This document shows positions 11,411-24,789 of a stretch of 64,000 nucleotides of DNA, piece after piece (within the stretch, counting starts at the first letter, position 1; every line of letters begins with the position of its first letter). Where the stretch lies: positions 135,569,770 through 135,633,769 of the forward strand of contig NC_133771.1 in the NCBI RefSeq assembly GCF_003597395.2. The letters run 5' to 3'. The notes below the pieces were generated by a model. That model was not told the origin of the DNA, ran no database searches, and saw only the letters and a program-made list of their open reading frames with translations. Position numbers and translations under genes: made by a program. The stretch is from Chelonoidis abingdonii (taxonomy: Eukaryota > Chordata > Testudines > Testudinidae).

Positions 11411-13084
11411 AGTAGCCCACGGGTCAAAGTTGGGAGTTGGAAGTCAAAGTCTAGGCCAAAAGTCTAAGCCGGAGTTCTAGTCAGGGACAAAGCCAAGTAT
11501 CAGTGCCAGGAGTAAGAAACCAGAGCAGAGCAGAGAGGTGGGAGCAGGGGCAAGGGCTAGAAGTAGGAAGCAGAAGTGAGAGGAGGATAAGCGCAGTGGT
11601 GGGCCTGGTAAGCAGTGAGCAGATGCTACTGCTGCAAGACTCAAGGAGAAGAGTGCTGACTCCCAGAGGCAATGCATGGTGGGGAGCATGACCCCCCAGT
11701 TTTCTGCCAAGGTTGATATGCCCTGCCCTGAACCCTGCTGCATACACCAGAACCTTTACATTGTGCCCCCCTCCCACTATCAACAGTTACGTGTTATCTC
11801 TGCTAGCTCCTCTGCCCAATCAAGAAGTGCAACCATTTGGAGGGGGCTTACTGGGCCCAACTGAGCTTGCTGGGTTACCTAGTGACCTGGTTAGCAGCCA
11901 GCTGAACACCTGACACCTGTGCATACCAGGGGGCAGGGAATGGGGGTTATGGAGCATGCAGCGCTGTGCTGACAGACATGAGAGAGGGGTGGGGAAGGGC
12001 GAACAGTTTCTATGTGTAACCCACACACCTTGGAGATGGAGGGGGCAGGGGAGAGAGAGAGAGAGAAAGGAGTTTGCTGAACAGCCTTAGCTAACAGCCA
12101 TATGGCTTTTAGCTCATGCAGTAGAGGTTCATGCATATAGCTCCAGATGTGTATATCGTTGCACATATTGGTACCAAAGTTAAGGCTGGATGGGGGATGT
12201 AAGTTGAGTGGAGTGATTGTTAGTGAGGAAGGTTTGCGTGGCAGTGAGGAACAGGCTAGGTCCCTTAACTGTTTGTGCTAGCACGAGCACTGGGGCAGAA
12301 GCCTCATGCTGAGTTTAATTAGTTGTTTGGGCACAATGATGTTTTTAAAATGCTTATGCTGTGGCCATGTGGGAGGGAAATAAAAAGTTATTTGCCTCAG
12401 CCATTAGCGTCTGCAATATCTTGGAGCAGATTTGTTTTGGACTGCACATAGTGTGTGGACTGTCTTTGCTCGGCAGTTGGTCCAAGTGCCTCTCATTGTG
12501 AGGACATTTCTTATTTTGCAGATAAGACTGATTGTATTACAGATGGGCTGACTGCTTCTGTGATGTGAGAGGAAGGTCTTGAGGGAACAAGGGCCTGGTC
12601 TTCTATGCTAGACTTTCAGCCAGTGATGCTCAGTGAGGTGCTGGAGGTGCTGAGACAACTTCATCCCACAACCTGTGTTTTGGATCTGCTGCCCGAACTG
12701 CCGAAGCAAAAAAAAAAGTTGCCTGGACTGTGCTGCCCCTTAGCACGTGCCGCCCCAGGCACATGCTTCCTCCGCTGGTGCCTGGAGCTGGCTCTGGCTC
12801 ATGCTCACTATTTAATCCACATGGCTGCTCCAAGAAGTAGTCTGGGCAATCACACAGACATCTGGCTGCTGTGACTCCAGTCTCTTACTCTGGCCTGACT
12901 CTGACCTCGGCCCTTGCCTATTGGTCCCAGCTCTCATGATTACTCTGATCCCTGCTTGCTGACTACTGCCTGGTGACCGCAGTCCAGCAGTGACATTTAG
13001 GCCAGACAGCCTATGCCGTGGTCCTTTACAATTATTTCTTCCTGGAGATGGATGAAGATCAGGTGTCCATGCTAATATTATTAA
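11411..13084. other. Intergenic DNA, partly repetitive
   Basis: 11411-11700 continues a purine-rich repeat that also lies left of the CR1 copy. A short GA-rich simple repeat occurs at 12053-12068. About 12670-12780 has a scrap resembling the GC-rich interior of a hAT element (GCCGCCCCAGGCACATG). No gene is supported. Confidence 0.35.
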
Positions 13085-14062
13085 ATCCATCAGCTCCCTT
13101 CGATAAGGTGTTGTTGACTCACTGACGGACCCAGATGGGCTTTGTTTTTTTCTCTCAGAGATACCTTGGTGAATAGTTGTGGGCCATTGCTCCTCTTCTT
13201 GGAGATCACTCAGGTGTGGGTGTTGTGGGGTGCTATTCTCTCAACCCTCCTCTTCAGCGTGTACAGGGGGTCATAAAGAAGATTAATAAAGAAACGTAGG
13301 GTGTGATGTTTTCAGTGAGGCTGATGACACCCAATTGTATAACTCTATCACAGTCGACTCGGACGCTGCTGAGTTTCAGCGCCTCAGCTGGCATCTGGAT
13401 GAGATTGGGGCATGGAGGAGAGTGAGCTGGCTGACACTTAGCCCAGACAAAACTCACATGGTGATGGTGGGTTGGGGAAAGAAGATGAAGGAGATGGCAG
13501 AGGTAATATCAGTCCCTTTGATTGAGGGAGTATGTCCACCTCTAGTTACTAGGGTCCAACTTGGGGATGATCCTAGACCCCTACCTTCTGTTTGACTATT
13601 CTATTACAACAGTAACCCAGTCTGCTTTTTACCACCTGCATCTGGCTAGGAGGTTGTGACCTTTGTTTTAGGAGCTGACCTTGCCACTGCTACCCATGCT
13701 TGTCTGACTTCAAGATTAGACTTTGCAATGTGTGCTACGTGGGATTACGCCTTTAAAAAACTCAAAGACGGCAGCTGGTGCAGAATGCAGCAGCTCACTT
13801 ATTGAGGGAGTATCTCACTGGAACCACATGATACCAGTGCTCTGGAATCTGCACTGGCTGCCCACTGGTCTTTGGGTGGAGTGTAAGATGTTGGTTATGA
13901 CCTATAAATTTCTATATGGCCAGGGACTGGCCTACCTGAGGGATCTCCTCTGTCATCTACCATACTGCCACAGCTCTCTCACCCATGTAGAATCTCTCTG
14001 TACCAAGCCCAGCTACTCAGTCTTGTGTGGGGTGGGAGAGGGTTTGATTTTACTCTCTTTTT
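13085..14062 (+). mobile_element. Degraded LINE (L2/L3-type of the CR1 group), RT and 3' region
   Basis: Two stretches read like the end of a non-LTR RT. One around 13310-13500 has ADDTQLYNSI, a later WHLDEIGAW and LSPDKTHMVMVG. The second at 13723-13990 has VSHWNHMIPVLWNLHWLPTG then VMTYKFLYGQGLAYLRDLL. This ADDTQLY, NPDKTE-like and HWLPV-like order is common to L2 and L3/CR1-type LINEs. Stops break the frame. It is clearly older than the CR1 copy at 10807. Confidence 0.75.
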
Positions 14063-16074
14063 AGCTCTCTTCTTTTGGCCTCAAAGAATACTGCCTCAGG
14101 AAAACCTTAAAATGAAAGGCCATGAAGTTTGTACTAGCTTTCTGCAATTATCACGTGGAATCAGTTCTCAAAGCTTTCCAAACCTCACCCCACCCCAAAA
14201 TCAACAAACCACCCCCCTGTATCTTTGTTACTGATACTAAATGAAATAGAACTATGTGGTTACAAAAACAAACCTTGTGAGACTGCTGGGCCTAATTCAC
14301 CCCTGGTTTAACTCTATTTGGCTTCAATGGAGTTGCAGAAGGAACCATTTGGCCCATATCCTTTGGCTCAATAAAGGAAATAGCTATTAGATACTACAAA
14401 GGCAGCCAGAACTGTCAATCTGCCAAGTAAAATTTATATAATTATTGTTTGATTTGATGTTTTTACCTTAGTTGGTATAGAATGGGGTTTTTTGTGTGTT
14501 GTTTTTTTGTCACTCCAAAGAGTGAAGGACGTTGATGTGATTTCCTATACTAATTAAATCTTTGACAGACTTGTTGAGTGATCCCTCAGGGAGATAATCA
14601 CCCTCTTGTGTGTGTGCCATGATTTCCAAGTTCATCTATGTAAAAAGAGGAAAAGGCAAATTCCTCTCTTTCGGGGATAGCAATTAGGGCATCATAGTTC
14701 TGTAAACCACCAGCAGCCTCTAGATTTCAGATGCCTCAAAATATAACCAAAGTCAGACTATAAGAAGATGTTGCTGCAGTTGCAGAACAGTAAGTGATTT
14801 TAAACAGTGATCAAAGACATGACTCAAATAACAAGCAAAGTGGAGATAGAATTGACATCAGTATCTTCGAAGGGAAGAGCTTCAGCTTCTTGTTTTCCCA
14901 AGCAAAATTTTGGTTTCTCCACTCCAAGTCCTCCCTCACCTGCTGGTCCCCAAGGCACACCTTCAGGAGGGAGACTGCTAGAAAGGCTTCTACAAGTAGC
15001 AACAGTTCCTTGTCCTGACAGAGAGACCCTCTGAACCCCAGGAACTTAAGGAGATAGGGAGCAGAGTACCTTTTTTTGATTCATCACCATTCACAGAGGG
15101 CAAGAGAGGGAGCAATTTCTCAGGTATCATGGTGAGTATGTCTGGCCTGCAGAGGGAAGCAGTGGGTACCAGTGAAACTGGCCTGCTGAAGGTAAGGGAG
15201 TGGGGGAGTTTTGGAGACTCTCTTGGAGGGCACCGGGAAGTCCGGTGGGGTTGGAAGCAGAAAGGAGGGTACTGAAGAATCTCACTGCATTGTGTTTTGT
15301 GGCGAGGGAAGGATGCTGGTCACATGGAGTCTGGCTTGGTGGGACTGGGTGATGGTAATAATGAGTTCGCTATGAGAAGAAGACAAGGTACTGAGGTGTG
15401 TGTCTGGGGTGGAGAGGAGCTGTGTTGAGAAGTTTCCCAGAATAGGGAAGATAAACTACACTGGAGTCCCACAGTGCTTAGGGGAAATCAAGTGCAAGAA
15501 ATCATCATCACTATTCCTGGCATGAAGAGGGGAAATCAGCAGCAAAGCATGATGCTTCCTTCCCTTCTGAAGCTTTCCTCTAGAGAGCAGGAGCAGAGGA
15601 GCCAGAAGGAAGCTCAGCAGATTGGTGAGCATGCCAGGCCTTTACAAATCAGGTGTGACTCACTGTGGGAGTCCTGGAGAAAGCATATTGTGGTGGTCTC
15701 TCTCCTGTGGAGGTGATAGCATGTGGTGACTTCCATCTGGAGAATGGGATAAGCCCCTCCCCCTCAGCTGACTACTTTTAAAGGTGCTTTCTAATGCTCC
15801 AGCCACATTCCTCCAGTCTTGGCCTTCTTTCTGTTCATTTCCGATTAGATTCTTTTACAGATATGGGTCACTCTTGCTTTCATTGTCATTGCTGTCTGGA
15901 ATGCCTCCCTTCTACCTGCTTATTTGCTACTTCTCTTTGAGATGCTCTCTTTGCTCTAACCTACAATTGACGCTAGCACTCAGTTCACCTTTCTCATCCC
16001 CATACTGTATCCTTCCATTCCCTTCTCACTGGAAGCAGTCAGCAACAATACACGAATGCATGTTTATAGGGGGT
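14063..16074. other. Intergenic DNA, nothing assigned
   Basis: A scrap near 14285-14350 resembles a palindromic MITE (GGCCTAATTCACCCCTGG). No coding or RNA gene can be supported. Confidence 0.4.
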
Positions 16075-16421
16075 TGTAACAGGGTGTTGGCTCGGAGAAA
16101 CAAGCCAGGCCCCTGTTAGCCCGGTTCCAGAGGAAGAAGGGTATTAGTTGGGCTGGCTGAGGGGCCACACCCTAGTTACCAGAGTGGATCCACCTGCAGG
16201 CCTGGATAGCCAGCCTGCCCTAGAAAGCTGGCTAAGAGACAGGAAGAGGGAGAAGTGTGGGCTCTAGATCCCTGCTGGCTGGGAAGTTAGCAGTCTCCCA
16301 GAGTGTTGGCTTCTGTAAATAAGTGGTGGGAATGGACACAAACAATAAAAGGACATGGGTGCTGCACTTCAGTTGGTCTCTGACTGCGATTGTGGAGGGG
16401 CTGGGAGCAGGAACCTCTACA
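16075..16421 (+). mobile_element. Solo LTR with 5-bp target duplication
   Basis: The 347-bp unit starts TGTAAC and ends CTCTACA, the TG...CA ends of LTRs, and is flanked on both sides by GGGGT (16070-16074 and 16422-16426). An AATAAA signal at 16344-16349 gives the plus orientation. There is no internal region, so it is a solo LTR left by LTR-LTR recombination. The family (Ty3/gypsy or ERV) is not resolved; a 5-bp duplication fits either. Confidence 0.8.
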
Positions 16422-16639
16422 GGGGTTTAAACTGGTTCACATTTCCCCTCAAAATTCTAGTTGTGTCCAGAAAGGAAACACAAAAATATCTGTACTTTGC
16501 AAAGTTATAAAGAAAACAATTACAGGGCTTGTAACTGAACCCTGTATGCTGTCATTTTTTATTTGTATTGTGGTGTTACCTTTGTATTGTGGTGTCAACT
16601 AGTTTCACAACCTTGAAGTCTTATTCAAATCTTACTTCT

Positions 16640-17370
16640 CCTTATCAAGGCTCTGACTAAATCCTGTTGCTTATTCTTCTATAATATCTCTGAAAAACAA
16701 TCCATTCCTCTTCATCCCAAATGCTAAAACCCTGGCTGCTCTGGTCCAAAGCTTGATCATCTCTTACCTCAGCTACTGCAACTTTCTCCTCTCTGGTCTC
16801 CTTATGTCTTACTTCTAGTCCCTTCTAAAGACTGAACTGAGAAAAGCTTCCTCTTCCATTGTTCTGATCTCATCATAGTCTCCCCCATTGGCAAATCCTT
16901 TGCATAGCTTTCTTTCTAATTCCATACTAGATTTTAATACCTTGTCCTCAGGTTCAAAGCTGTGCATGAATTAGCTCCCACCTACGTTTCTTCACTCATT
17001 TTCTCCTACTCTTCTGCCCACTCCTTATATTATTTCCCATCCTCTCTCCTGACAGAATTCTTTATCTTCTCCTACGTACAGCTTTGTGACTCCTTTCATA
17101 GCCCTGCCACTTTACACAGCCTCCTACTTCATGTGCACAAGCTCCCTCCTTTTCTCCTTTAAATCCTTCCTTACAACCCAGCTCTTTCATGGACACCCCA
17201 GTGTTGATCCATCCCAACTGTGTTTGATTCTTTCACTTAAACTTTTGACCTGTGTGTCCTAGCCATTGGAGGTAAACTGTAAACTCTTTGGGAAAGAGAT
17301 GTTACCTTCTCGGCTTTTTACAAGTTTGTAAGCTGCTGAGTACACCTAAGGGGCTAATAAATAAAATGAA
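16640..17370 (+). mobile_element. Degraded L2/L3-type LINE 3' region
   Basis: Fragments such as the sequence encoding SYLSYCNFLLSGL (near 16760) and a following AHSLYYFPSS region resemble the C-terminal part of L2/CR1-type RT. A tail of the form TGTAAACTCTTTGGGAAAGA and AATAAATAAAATG (17275-17370) resembles the 3' end of the same group. Heavily decayed. Confidence 0.55.
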
Positions 17371-20300
17371 ACCTTTTTCAGACTTCCAACATTATACCTG
17401 CATTTCAAACCTTGTCTGTGTAAGCACAGATCACCGGCAAAGCTGAAAGAGAAGGCAACTGATGGATGGGCTTTTCAAAAACAGTCATCACTGGCCTAGC
17501 TCTGCTTCCACTGAAGCTAATGGGAATTTTACCACTGACTTTAATGAGAGAATGCTAAGCCAATGCTGGGCACTTCTGAAAATCCCACCCTATAATTTCA
17601 CAGAAGGTAAAAACAGTGAAATCGAAGAATTGGGATTCCTGCCCTTCTCCTGATTCTATACATAGATGGATGAGCAGACAGACCTATACCTGTGATGCAG
17701 ACACAAGTATAGGCCAGTGGCAGGGGGAAAGAAAGGGGAATCTTCCAAACTCCAGCAGCATCCATCTTATGGCCAGATGGAGTCTAACTGAACCAAAACA
17801 TTTTTTGAACCAGCCAGCTGCAACTCCTGGTTTAGCCCCATTGGGTAGCTGCCGCAATCATACAGCTCCTATGAAATAACAGCAAACCATTTTACGTGGC
17901 CAGTGATAAATAGGAAACAGGACAAGATGATGTGATAGCTGGTTGCTTTTGTTTAAAATCTCAACATGCTTACAACAATGACATTAAAATAAGATTGCAT
18001 GGGTTTATGTCCTTATTTTTGAATAAGCAGTGTCGTGTGGTCTGTTAATTTCTTTGCAGCCTTCAGCTATTCTTCTGTCACAGTAAAATCAATGTCTCTT
18101 TATATAAACTACCAGCTGAAAGGTACTCACAGTTGGGCAGATGAGTTTAACAAGCTTTGCTTCATAAATCTTGCAGAAAATATGTTTGCAAGATGGATAA
18201 ATGCTCATGATTCGTTTTTATCTTTCAGCCTGCTTTTGTGTGAATTTCAAGATCAGAGAGATATATGGGATTTGAGCTCATTGAAAGGGAACAGTATTAT
18301 AGCCAACAGCTGATGATTTGACCTCTGTTCATCTTCAGATAGCAGCTGCTTGGAAAAAGGAGTTGAAATGCAGCAAGCTGACTTTAAAGTATAAATCCAA
18401 CTATATTCATTGTACGGTATGTTTGATGGCTGAAAATTGATTGAAAAACTAAAAAATAACCATATCAAATGTCCTTGCAAAATAGCTATATCAAATTATT
18501 AATCTACACCAAATAAATTGGAATGACTTGTATTGCAGCTGCTACAGTTAATGACTATTTTACTTGAACTTTAAAGTTTGCGGAGAAATGTAATTAACAT
18601 ACCCATCTTTAAGAACAGATAACGGTAATGGTCTTTGGAGGAGAGATATGTCAGAGGCTAGCAATGTTTGCCTGATACACCCTACCATGTTAGCAGGTGT
18701 TGATACTGCTGCAAAAGTCCATAGTAGAAGGGCGGTAGGTATGTTTCTCTTGGGAAGACAGAACCTAGGATTTGGGCTGAGCAGAGAGGAAAGCTGGGAG
18801 CAGCTGGTGGGGGCAGGGAGAGAAAAATCTTAGGCTGGATTTTACATAGTTTAATTTTTTGTTCATGAATAAAATCAAACCCTACCTTGTGTCCCCCGTG
18901 TTTAGAGCAAGATAGGGGGAGGATACCTACCAAGAATATAACATATTCACTGCAATGATTGCAATTCACCAACAGGGATAACAGGAGTATGGAAATAAAC
19001 CATGGTTACTTGTACCTTTTTGGGGTGAGAGCTACCTACGAATCAGGAAACTGCAAGAAATGTTTATGATAAAGTTAATTAGACATAATGTACTGGTTTC
19101 GCTTTGATACAGTCTCATAATAGAGAGCATGCTGCAATACTGATCAGCAGTTTTATTGTCTGTATTTTGAGAGGCAAAGGGAATTTGTAAAGAACACTGT
19201 ACAGCACAGCACTATGAGGAAAGAATCCTGGAAACGACAGTACACGCATTGCACCCTTACGTAAGAAATACTGGCCCTGAGCCTACTCTTAGTTAAGTCA
19301 ATGACAAAACTCCCACTGACTTTAATGGAAACAGGATTGGTCTAAATGAAATCAAGGAGAAATTCAGGGATTATGTAAATGACATGAATGCATGTAAAGG
19401 GATCTGAGGTCTCGGGATATAAACTGGGACTAAAGCAGTCCACTGTGCCTAAATTAGACCCCAGAGAAATGTACTGTTTCCGGAGGTATAAATAAACCTT
19501 GATGCAGACCTGGTGTAAATCATGATGGCGATGCTAAATTTGCATCCTGCATCTACATAACCTCCTCCATGGACTAGTCTTAGTGTATGGACTGTGAAAA
19601 AGTAAGTGACCAAAGATAGAACATCTAAGAGGGCAGACTACAGAGACCAAGTGAGCGATCCCATGGCATTAGGCCAGAAAGTAATACATAATATTTATTT
19701 TAAACTGGCCACGTGCATCCACGGATGCCTGTGCAGGATTTGAGCCAATTAGAAATGTTTTCATTATTTTTTAATGTAGTAAAACAGGTTTTAAGGCAAT
19801 TTCAACATTCTCCGTGAAATACTAGCAACCCAAACACAACAAAGAATCCCAGTGCAACAAAGCAACCCAACTTGCTAGCTCCTGAAAAAGCAAAAGGAAA
19901 CTGACTATAAATAAGAAGTGAAATTGAATTCATTGTCCAAGCTGAGTGAAGTACAAGAAAAGGGTATAAATGGTGAAAACTATCTCTCATTTTTAAAATT
20001 CTTCCATTTTTAACTCAGAGAATAAAAACAACATGTATGGAACTCAGTCCTTCTCTTCATACTACAGGATCAGACCCATGACTTTTATCTTGACAGTGTC
20101 CCTGCAAAATATTCCTGTTGTGCATCCTGATTAGTATTTTCTAAAAAAACCTTGAATTTAAATAAATTATCTCCTATAAAGAATCATAGGCATTTCCTTC
20201 CAGATGTCAGCTCTAAAATAGTATCCTGCTTTCTCACAGCATTTCAAGCTCTTTAAATGTCATAGTTCCAGGAATTTTGATAGCTTCCATTGGTTCATCT

Positions 20301-21501
20301 CAGAATAGAAATCAGAAAGCGTGCTGAGTTAATAATCACTGAAAGTCCCTGGAAGGATTCATTCTATAGGACAAATCCTGAGAGATGTTCAAGTATCTGC
20401 AGATCTCAGTCATTTCAATGGGAGCTGCAGATGTTTAATAATCCTCAAGAACTGACCCTGTATTCTTTGGTGATGTTTCAACTTCTACTTGAAAATAACT
20501 GTACTTAGCCCCTAGGGGTTAAAACAAGGTCAAATTGCCACATAAAAGGCATTTCTGAGACTAGCAATTATCTTCATTAATGGAAAGACATTATCTCTCA
20601 CATCACCCCTCTCCCTCAGACATTTTCAATATTGCTCCTTTTTATGATCTAGTCTTGATATCTAAAGGACTTCTTCTGAGGGAAACTGATCTGGGGATTG
20701 GTATCTACAGTGTCTGTTCTGGCTAAACAGAATGGAGAAATTCTCTTTCAATGGTGATGAATAGCCATCTATCTGCCTTATCTGATGACTAACATTCATC
20801 CTCTTACGGGAGGAAAACATGGTGAGATTTCAGATTCTTAAGCAACTCCATTTTCTCATACCACCCAAAATGGAGGGTAATTCTGCTTTTCAGGCTCTTT
20901 TCCCATTCTCCAGAGAAGGGTCTGATGCCCTAAAAGATGCAATAGAAAAGGGTGACATTGACCAAACTGACTCACAGTTGATGAAATGTAGCAGAATCTA
21001 AGTTTCTTCTCTAACCTGTGCTGCTTTGCAAGAACTTGGCTGGCCTATGTATTTCAATAAGATTTAATTGCCTGATTAGCTGTTAAAGTAAAAAGGAAAC
21101 ACCTTTCTATGAGAAGGTTTAACAAAAATTGCTAATGGTCTGAAACATGTTTAGATAAGGCGAACCAATGTGTTCTCCTAACAACTACTAAATAGGATAC
21201 CGCTCCTCCTAATGGATTAAAGGCATATTTTAGAAGGTAAAAAGATACGGTAAAAAGAGTTAGCTGAAGAGACAGATTTTGAAATGAAAGCAGAAGGATG
21301 GAAATTAAAGTCAGCGATGTGGCTGACAAAATCCAGGAAGTGCAAACTTTGGACTCATACAGAGGATGAGTGAAGAGGACGTAGTGAGAAAAGCATGGCA
21401 AGAGATGGGTGTAGGAAAGAGGCCCAGAGGAAAGCAGAGGAAGCAATGGATAGACTGCATCAATGAAGATGATAAGCAGGGGGACCTTTGTGCTACCTCA
21501 G
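17371..21501. other. Intergenic DNA, nothing assigned
   Basis: Several short MITE-like scraps with 'CACTGACTTTAATGG' words occur near 17540 and 19315. No gene, RNA or complete element can be supported. Open frames are under 100 codons and lack motifs. Confidence 0.4.
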
Positions 21502-22011
21502 CAGGGCCAGTGCAAGGATGTTTCGCACCCTAGGCAAAACTTCCACCTTGCGCCCTCCCCCGTCACCGAGCCCCTGACCTGAGGCCTCCCCCTACGGCAG
21601 CTCCCCCCCTCCACCGTGAGGTGCCCCCCCGAGCAGCTCCCCACCCTCTGCCCTGAGGCACCCTCCTGCCCAAGCTCACTCCTGCTCCGCCTCCCCCCTA
21701 AGAACGCAACCAGCTTAGACGCCGCAAGCCTAGGAGGGGGGAGAAGTGAAGCAGCCACGGTGTGCTAGGGAAGGAGGCAGGGCAGGGGAGAGCTGGAGCG
21801 GAGAGTTCCCCTGTGTGCCACCCTCCCTCTTACTTGCTGCAGGCAGCCTTCCCCTAGCCCCCCTGCCCCAGCTCCCTCCACCTAAATGCTGGCGGTAACC
21901 GGGGCGGCCGAAGATCTGGCCGTTGCGGTTGCTGCCGAAGAAAATGCTGCCCCCCAAATCCTAGCTCCCTAGGTGACTGCTTAGGTTGCCTAAATGGTTA
22001 CACCAGCCCTG
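21502..22011. mobile_element. Nonautonomous hAT element with 8-bp target duplication
   Basis: The left end CAGGGCCAGTG and right end (reverse complement CAGGGCTGGTG) form TIRs. Flanks are TACCTCAG (21494-21501) and TGCCTCGG (22012-22019), 8 bp with two transitions. Just inside the ends are CACCCTAGGCAAAACTT and CTAGGTGACTGCTTAGG. The interior is C-rich on the plus strand (GCCCCCTCC-type runs). No transposase is encoded. Confidence 0.8.
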
Positions 22012-22439
22012 TGCCTCGGACAGACAAAGATGACAGATGCTTGCACGACACAATGGCCCCAAGTAATAGGATAAGGGGAAGAAAAAGAAGACAAAATATT
22101 TAAAAGCAACAGGAATTATAACAGACAAAAGTGAAGGTAATGTTGGTTGGCAAAGGGAAGCAACTTGAGGAACTGATGAGGGTTATGATTTCTCCATCTA
22201 TTGAGGAACTATGTTAACCCCTTGAAAAAGACATTCACAATTTTGTGGTACTTTTAGACCCATTTAGCAACAATGGCTCATACCATTTAAAATTATTATT
22301 ATTTATTTGCATTGTAGCAGCACTTAGAGGACTCCGGAGCAATCAGGGTCCCAACAAGACTGGCTAGGAGCTTGCAGTCTTCCATGTATGGAATCCATCT
22401 TGCTATGGTCATCCTTGTTTTTGTGATCTGCAGGGGCTG

Positions 22440-22850
22440 TGCTTGAAGACCATTAGAAAGCCTCAGCTAGTGCACAATGTGGCAGCCTGTGTGTTTAGTG
22501 GAGTGAGTTAATGTGAGCATATTCTGGCCTATGTTCCACAAACTGCATTAACTTCCACTCTGCTTCTTGATGCAATTCCAACTGTTAGCGCGAACATTTA
22601 AAGCTGTACATGATCTGAGACCTAGATACCTTGTGGCTTGCTTTTCTCTCTGTTCCCAACAAATGAAGCAGAAATCAGACGAGATGCTTTTGTTGACAGT
22701 CCCTAGATGTGAACTTTTAAGGAAGGGAAGCTTTTCACTGGAGGGTCCCCAACTGTAGAACTGTGGTTCACCAGAGCCAAAATTTACTGACCCACAGAAC
22801 TTAGTACAAGACACACCCTGAAATCATTCCTCATTCACTGCATATCATGC
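22440..22850 (+). mobile_element. Degraded L2/L3-type LINE fragment
   Basis: Plus-strand pieces read like the RT tail: QLVHNVAA and, further on, FKAVHDLRPRYL, matching the usual order 'LVQNAAAR ... FKALHGLAPxYL'. Just upstream, 22285-22350, a minus-oriented scrap resembles the 3' tail of such LINEs (ATTGTAGCAGCACTTAGAGG). Confidence 0.55.
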
Positions 22851-24366
22851 AAGATGCACCTTACAAGGCTGTAGAAATAAACATATATTTTATTGTGTTG
22901 TTTTGAAAATAGCATATGATCATGTAATTACAGGCTTTATTGTAGCTCAGACTTTCAAGGGGGTAGAGTTAATGTCACTACCTTAGCTTTGGCATTTCCT
23001 GACTTTTGAGCATTTAACCATACAATCTTAATGATCTTTTAATGCATTTATAATAGAATTTGCTAGTTGTGAAAAGAATAGAAAAAGTGCAGACACCACC
23101 AGACAGCCCAACTCCCATGCACTTGAAAACTCCCATAGTAGAGACTCCATTCCTGTGTAACCTGAGAGCCGGATGGTTTTTACACCATATGGTACACAGA
23201 GATTGAGAGATGGGCTCTTACAGAACCCTGCCTCCATCACTGCACTCTTCAAAAGAGTTGCACTGCACAAGATAAGTGATTCTCTGAAACTTTGCCTTAT
23301 TGAACTTGAACTAAGCAAGGTTTTCCCTGACTGAGGTGAGGTGTGCTCTACAAAAGGTGCATTTCAAAAATGTACACCTTTAAAATGTATAATAAATGGA
23401 ACATGGGCTCATTCAGTGCACACTAAACACAAAGTGTATTGCCTTTATGTATGCTCAGGCCCCTGACTCGATGTTGACACTTTCTAAAGTATGTGTGATG
23501 CCCAATGCACATGTACATATAGGACACACGGAGAACAAGGTAGAGAGCCTCCAGACCCCTGCATCATTCACTACAAACGCTCCATAAATTATTAACCACG
23601 TGGCTAATTTTCCATGCATGCATGAGCAATACACCCTGCCTTCCTCAGAAAGTTAGGCAAACGTTGTTAATAATACTGCTGTGGTTAAAAATGTCCAGTG
23701 CATGCACAAAATGTGATTTTTTTTCAAATGCTCATAATTCAACTAAATCAAAACCATTTATCACTGAAACATGCCAAGGCACTTTGCCTCCCAGAGAACT
23801 ATTTCTCAGCCAAATTTTAACTTTCAGGCCACAGCTGTTTCAATGTTAGGTCTGTTTAAAAATTCACTGGATAGATATATATTTTTTACATAATGGTGAA
23901 GATGTATTTTTTTCCTCTCTCCACTTACTTGAAAATGTTGACCTGTTTTTCCTCAAACATTCCAGCTAATGTTGCTTTTGGGCAAAGATCAGACCTGTAA
24001 AATTTCAGCCCAAGAAATGAAAGGCTTGGAAAGTTATGCATGACTGAAAATAGGGGTTTAGAATGGAAATACATAGGCAGCTGCGATAAGGTATACAAAC
24101 CCCATAATGAAGAGCAGGAGGTTAAGGAACAGCTCTGAGTCCAGACACCCCTGCCCAGCCACACCTGCAAAGCCTGCACAAGCTGGAGGTTGGGCTTTAA
24201 AAAGGGGAGCAGAGCAACTCAGAGGAAGTAACAGAAGGGAGCAGAGGGCTGCTCTGAGCTCTGAAGGGAAAATACTACTGAGGTGCTCCTTGCCTGGGAC
24301 CTGGCAGTGCAGGCCTGTGTAAACCCATGAAGGAGAGGCAGGTGAGAGATTGCAGGCCAGAGACTT
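22851..24366. other. Intergenic DNA; possible old LTR piece at 24060-24366
   Basis: 22851-24059 holds nothing recognisable. From about 24060 the sequence (TTTAAAAAGGGGAGCAGAGC at 24197 and following) resembles the promoter/R part of a gypsy or ERV LTR. It appears to have been the target of the provirus at 24367. This is tentative. Confidence 0.3.
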
Positions 24367-24789
24367 TGTTGCAGGAGGCAACAGTTGGGGTTCGTTTGCC
24401 CAGTGTGCGCAATCCCAATGATCACACCAGAGTGGAGAAGCGAATCTCTTTATTTGATATCAAATAAGGTGCAGGAAATACAAATCTCAAATCATGCATG
24501 AATTACTATCCGTTGCCATGTCTTATATACCTTACTTGTTTATAGAGATGTTCACAGGTGCTACAATTCATCATTTACAATTCATTAACTACCGGATCTT
24601 TTAATTAACTATATCCTTAACCCATACTACTGACCCCCCCCTTGATTGATTACCTCCTGTACCACAAACAAAAGAAAATGATAAATGATCACATGTACTC
24701 ATGCTAGCTAGCAGGCCTGAGAATGTAAACTTCTGACCCCACGCCATATTGCCAGTTAAATGGAGCTTTACCCTCCCCCCCCCCCAACA
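24367..24789 (-). repeat. 3' LTR of the provirus
   Basis: On the plus strand the 423-bp unit begins TGTTGC and ends CAACA. Minus-strand signals are a TATATAAG box (24522-24529) and AATAAA (24449-24454), in U3 to R order. By eye it differs from the other LTR at only a few percent of positions. Confidence 0.85.
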
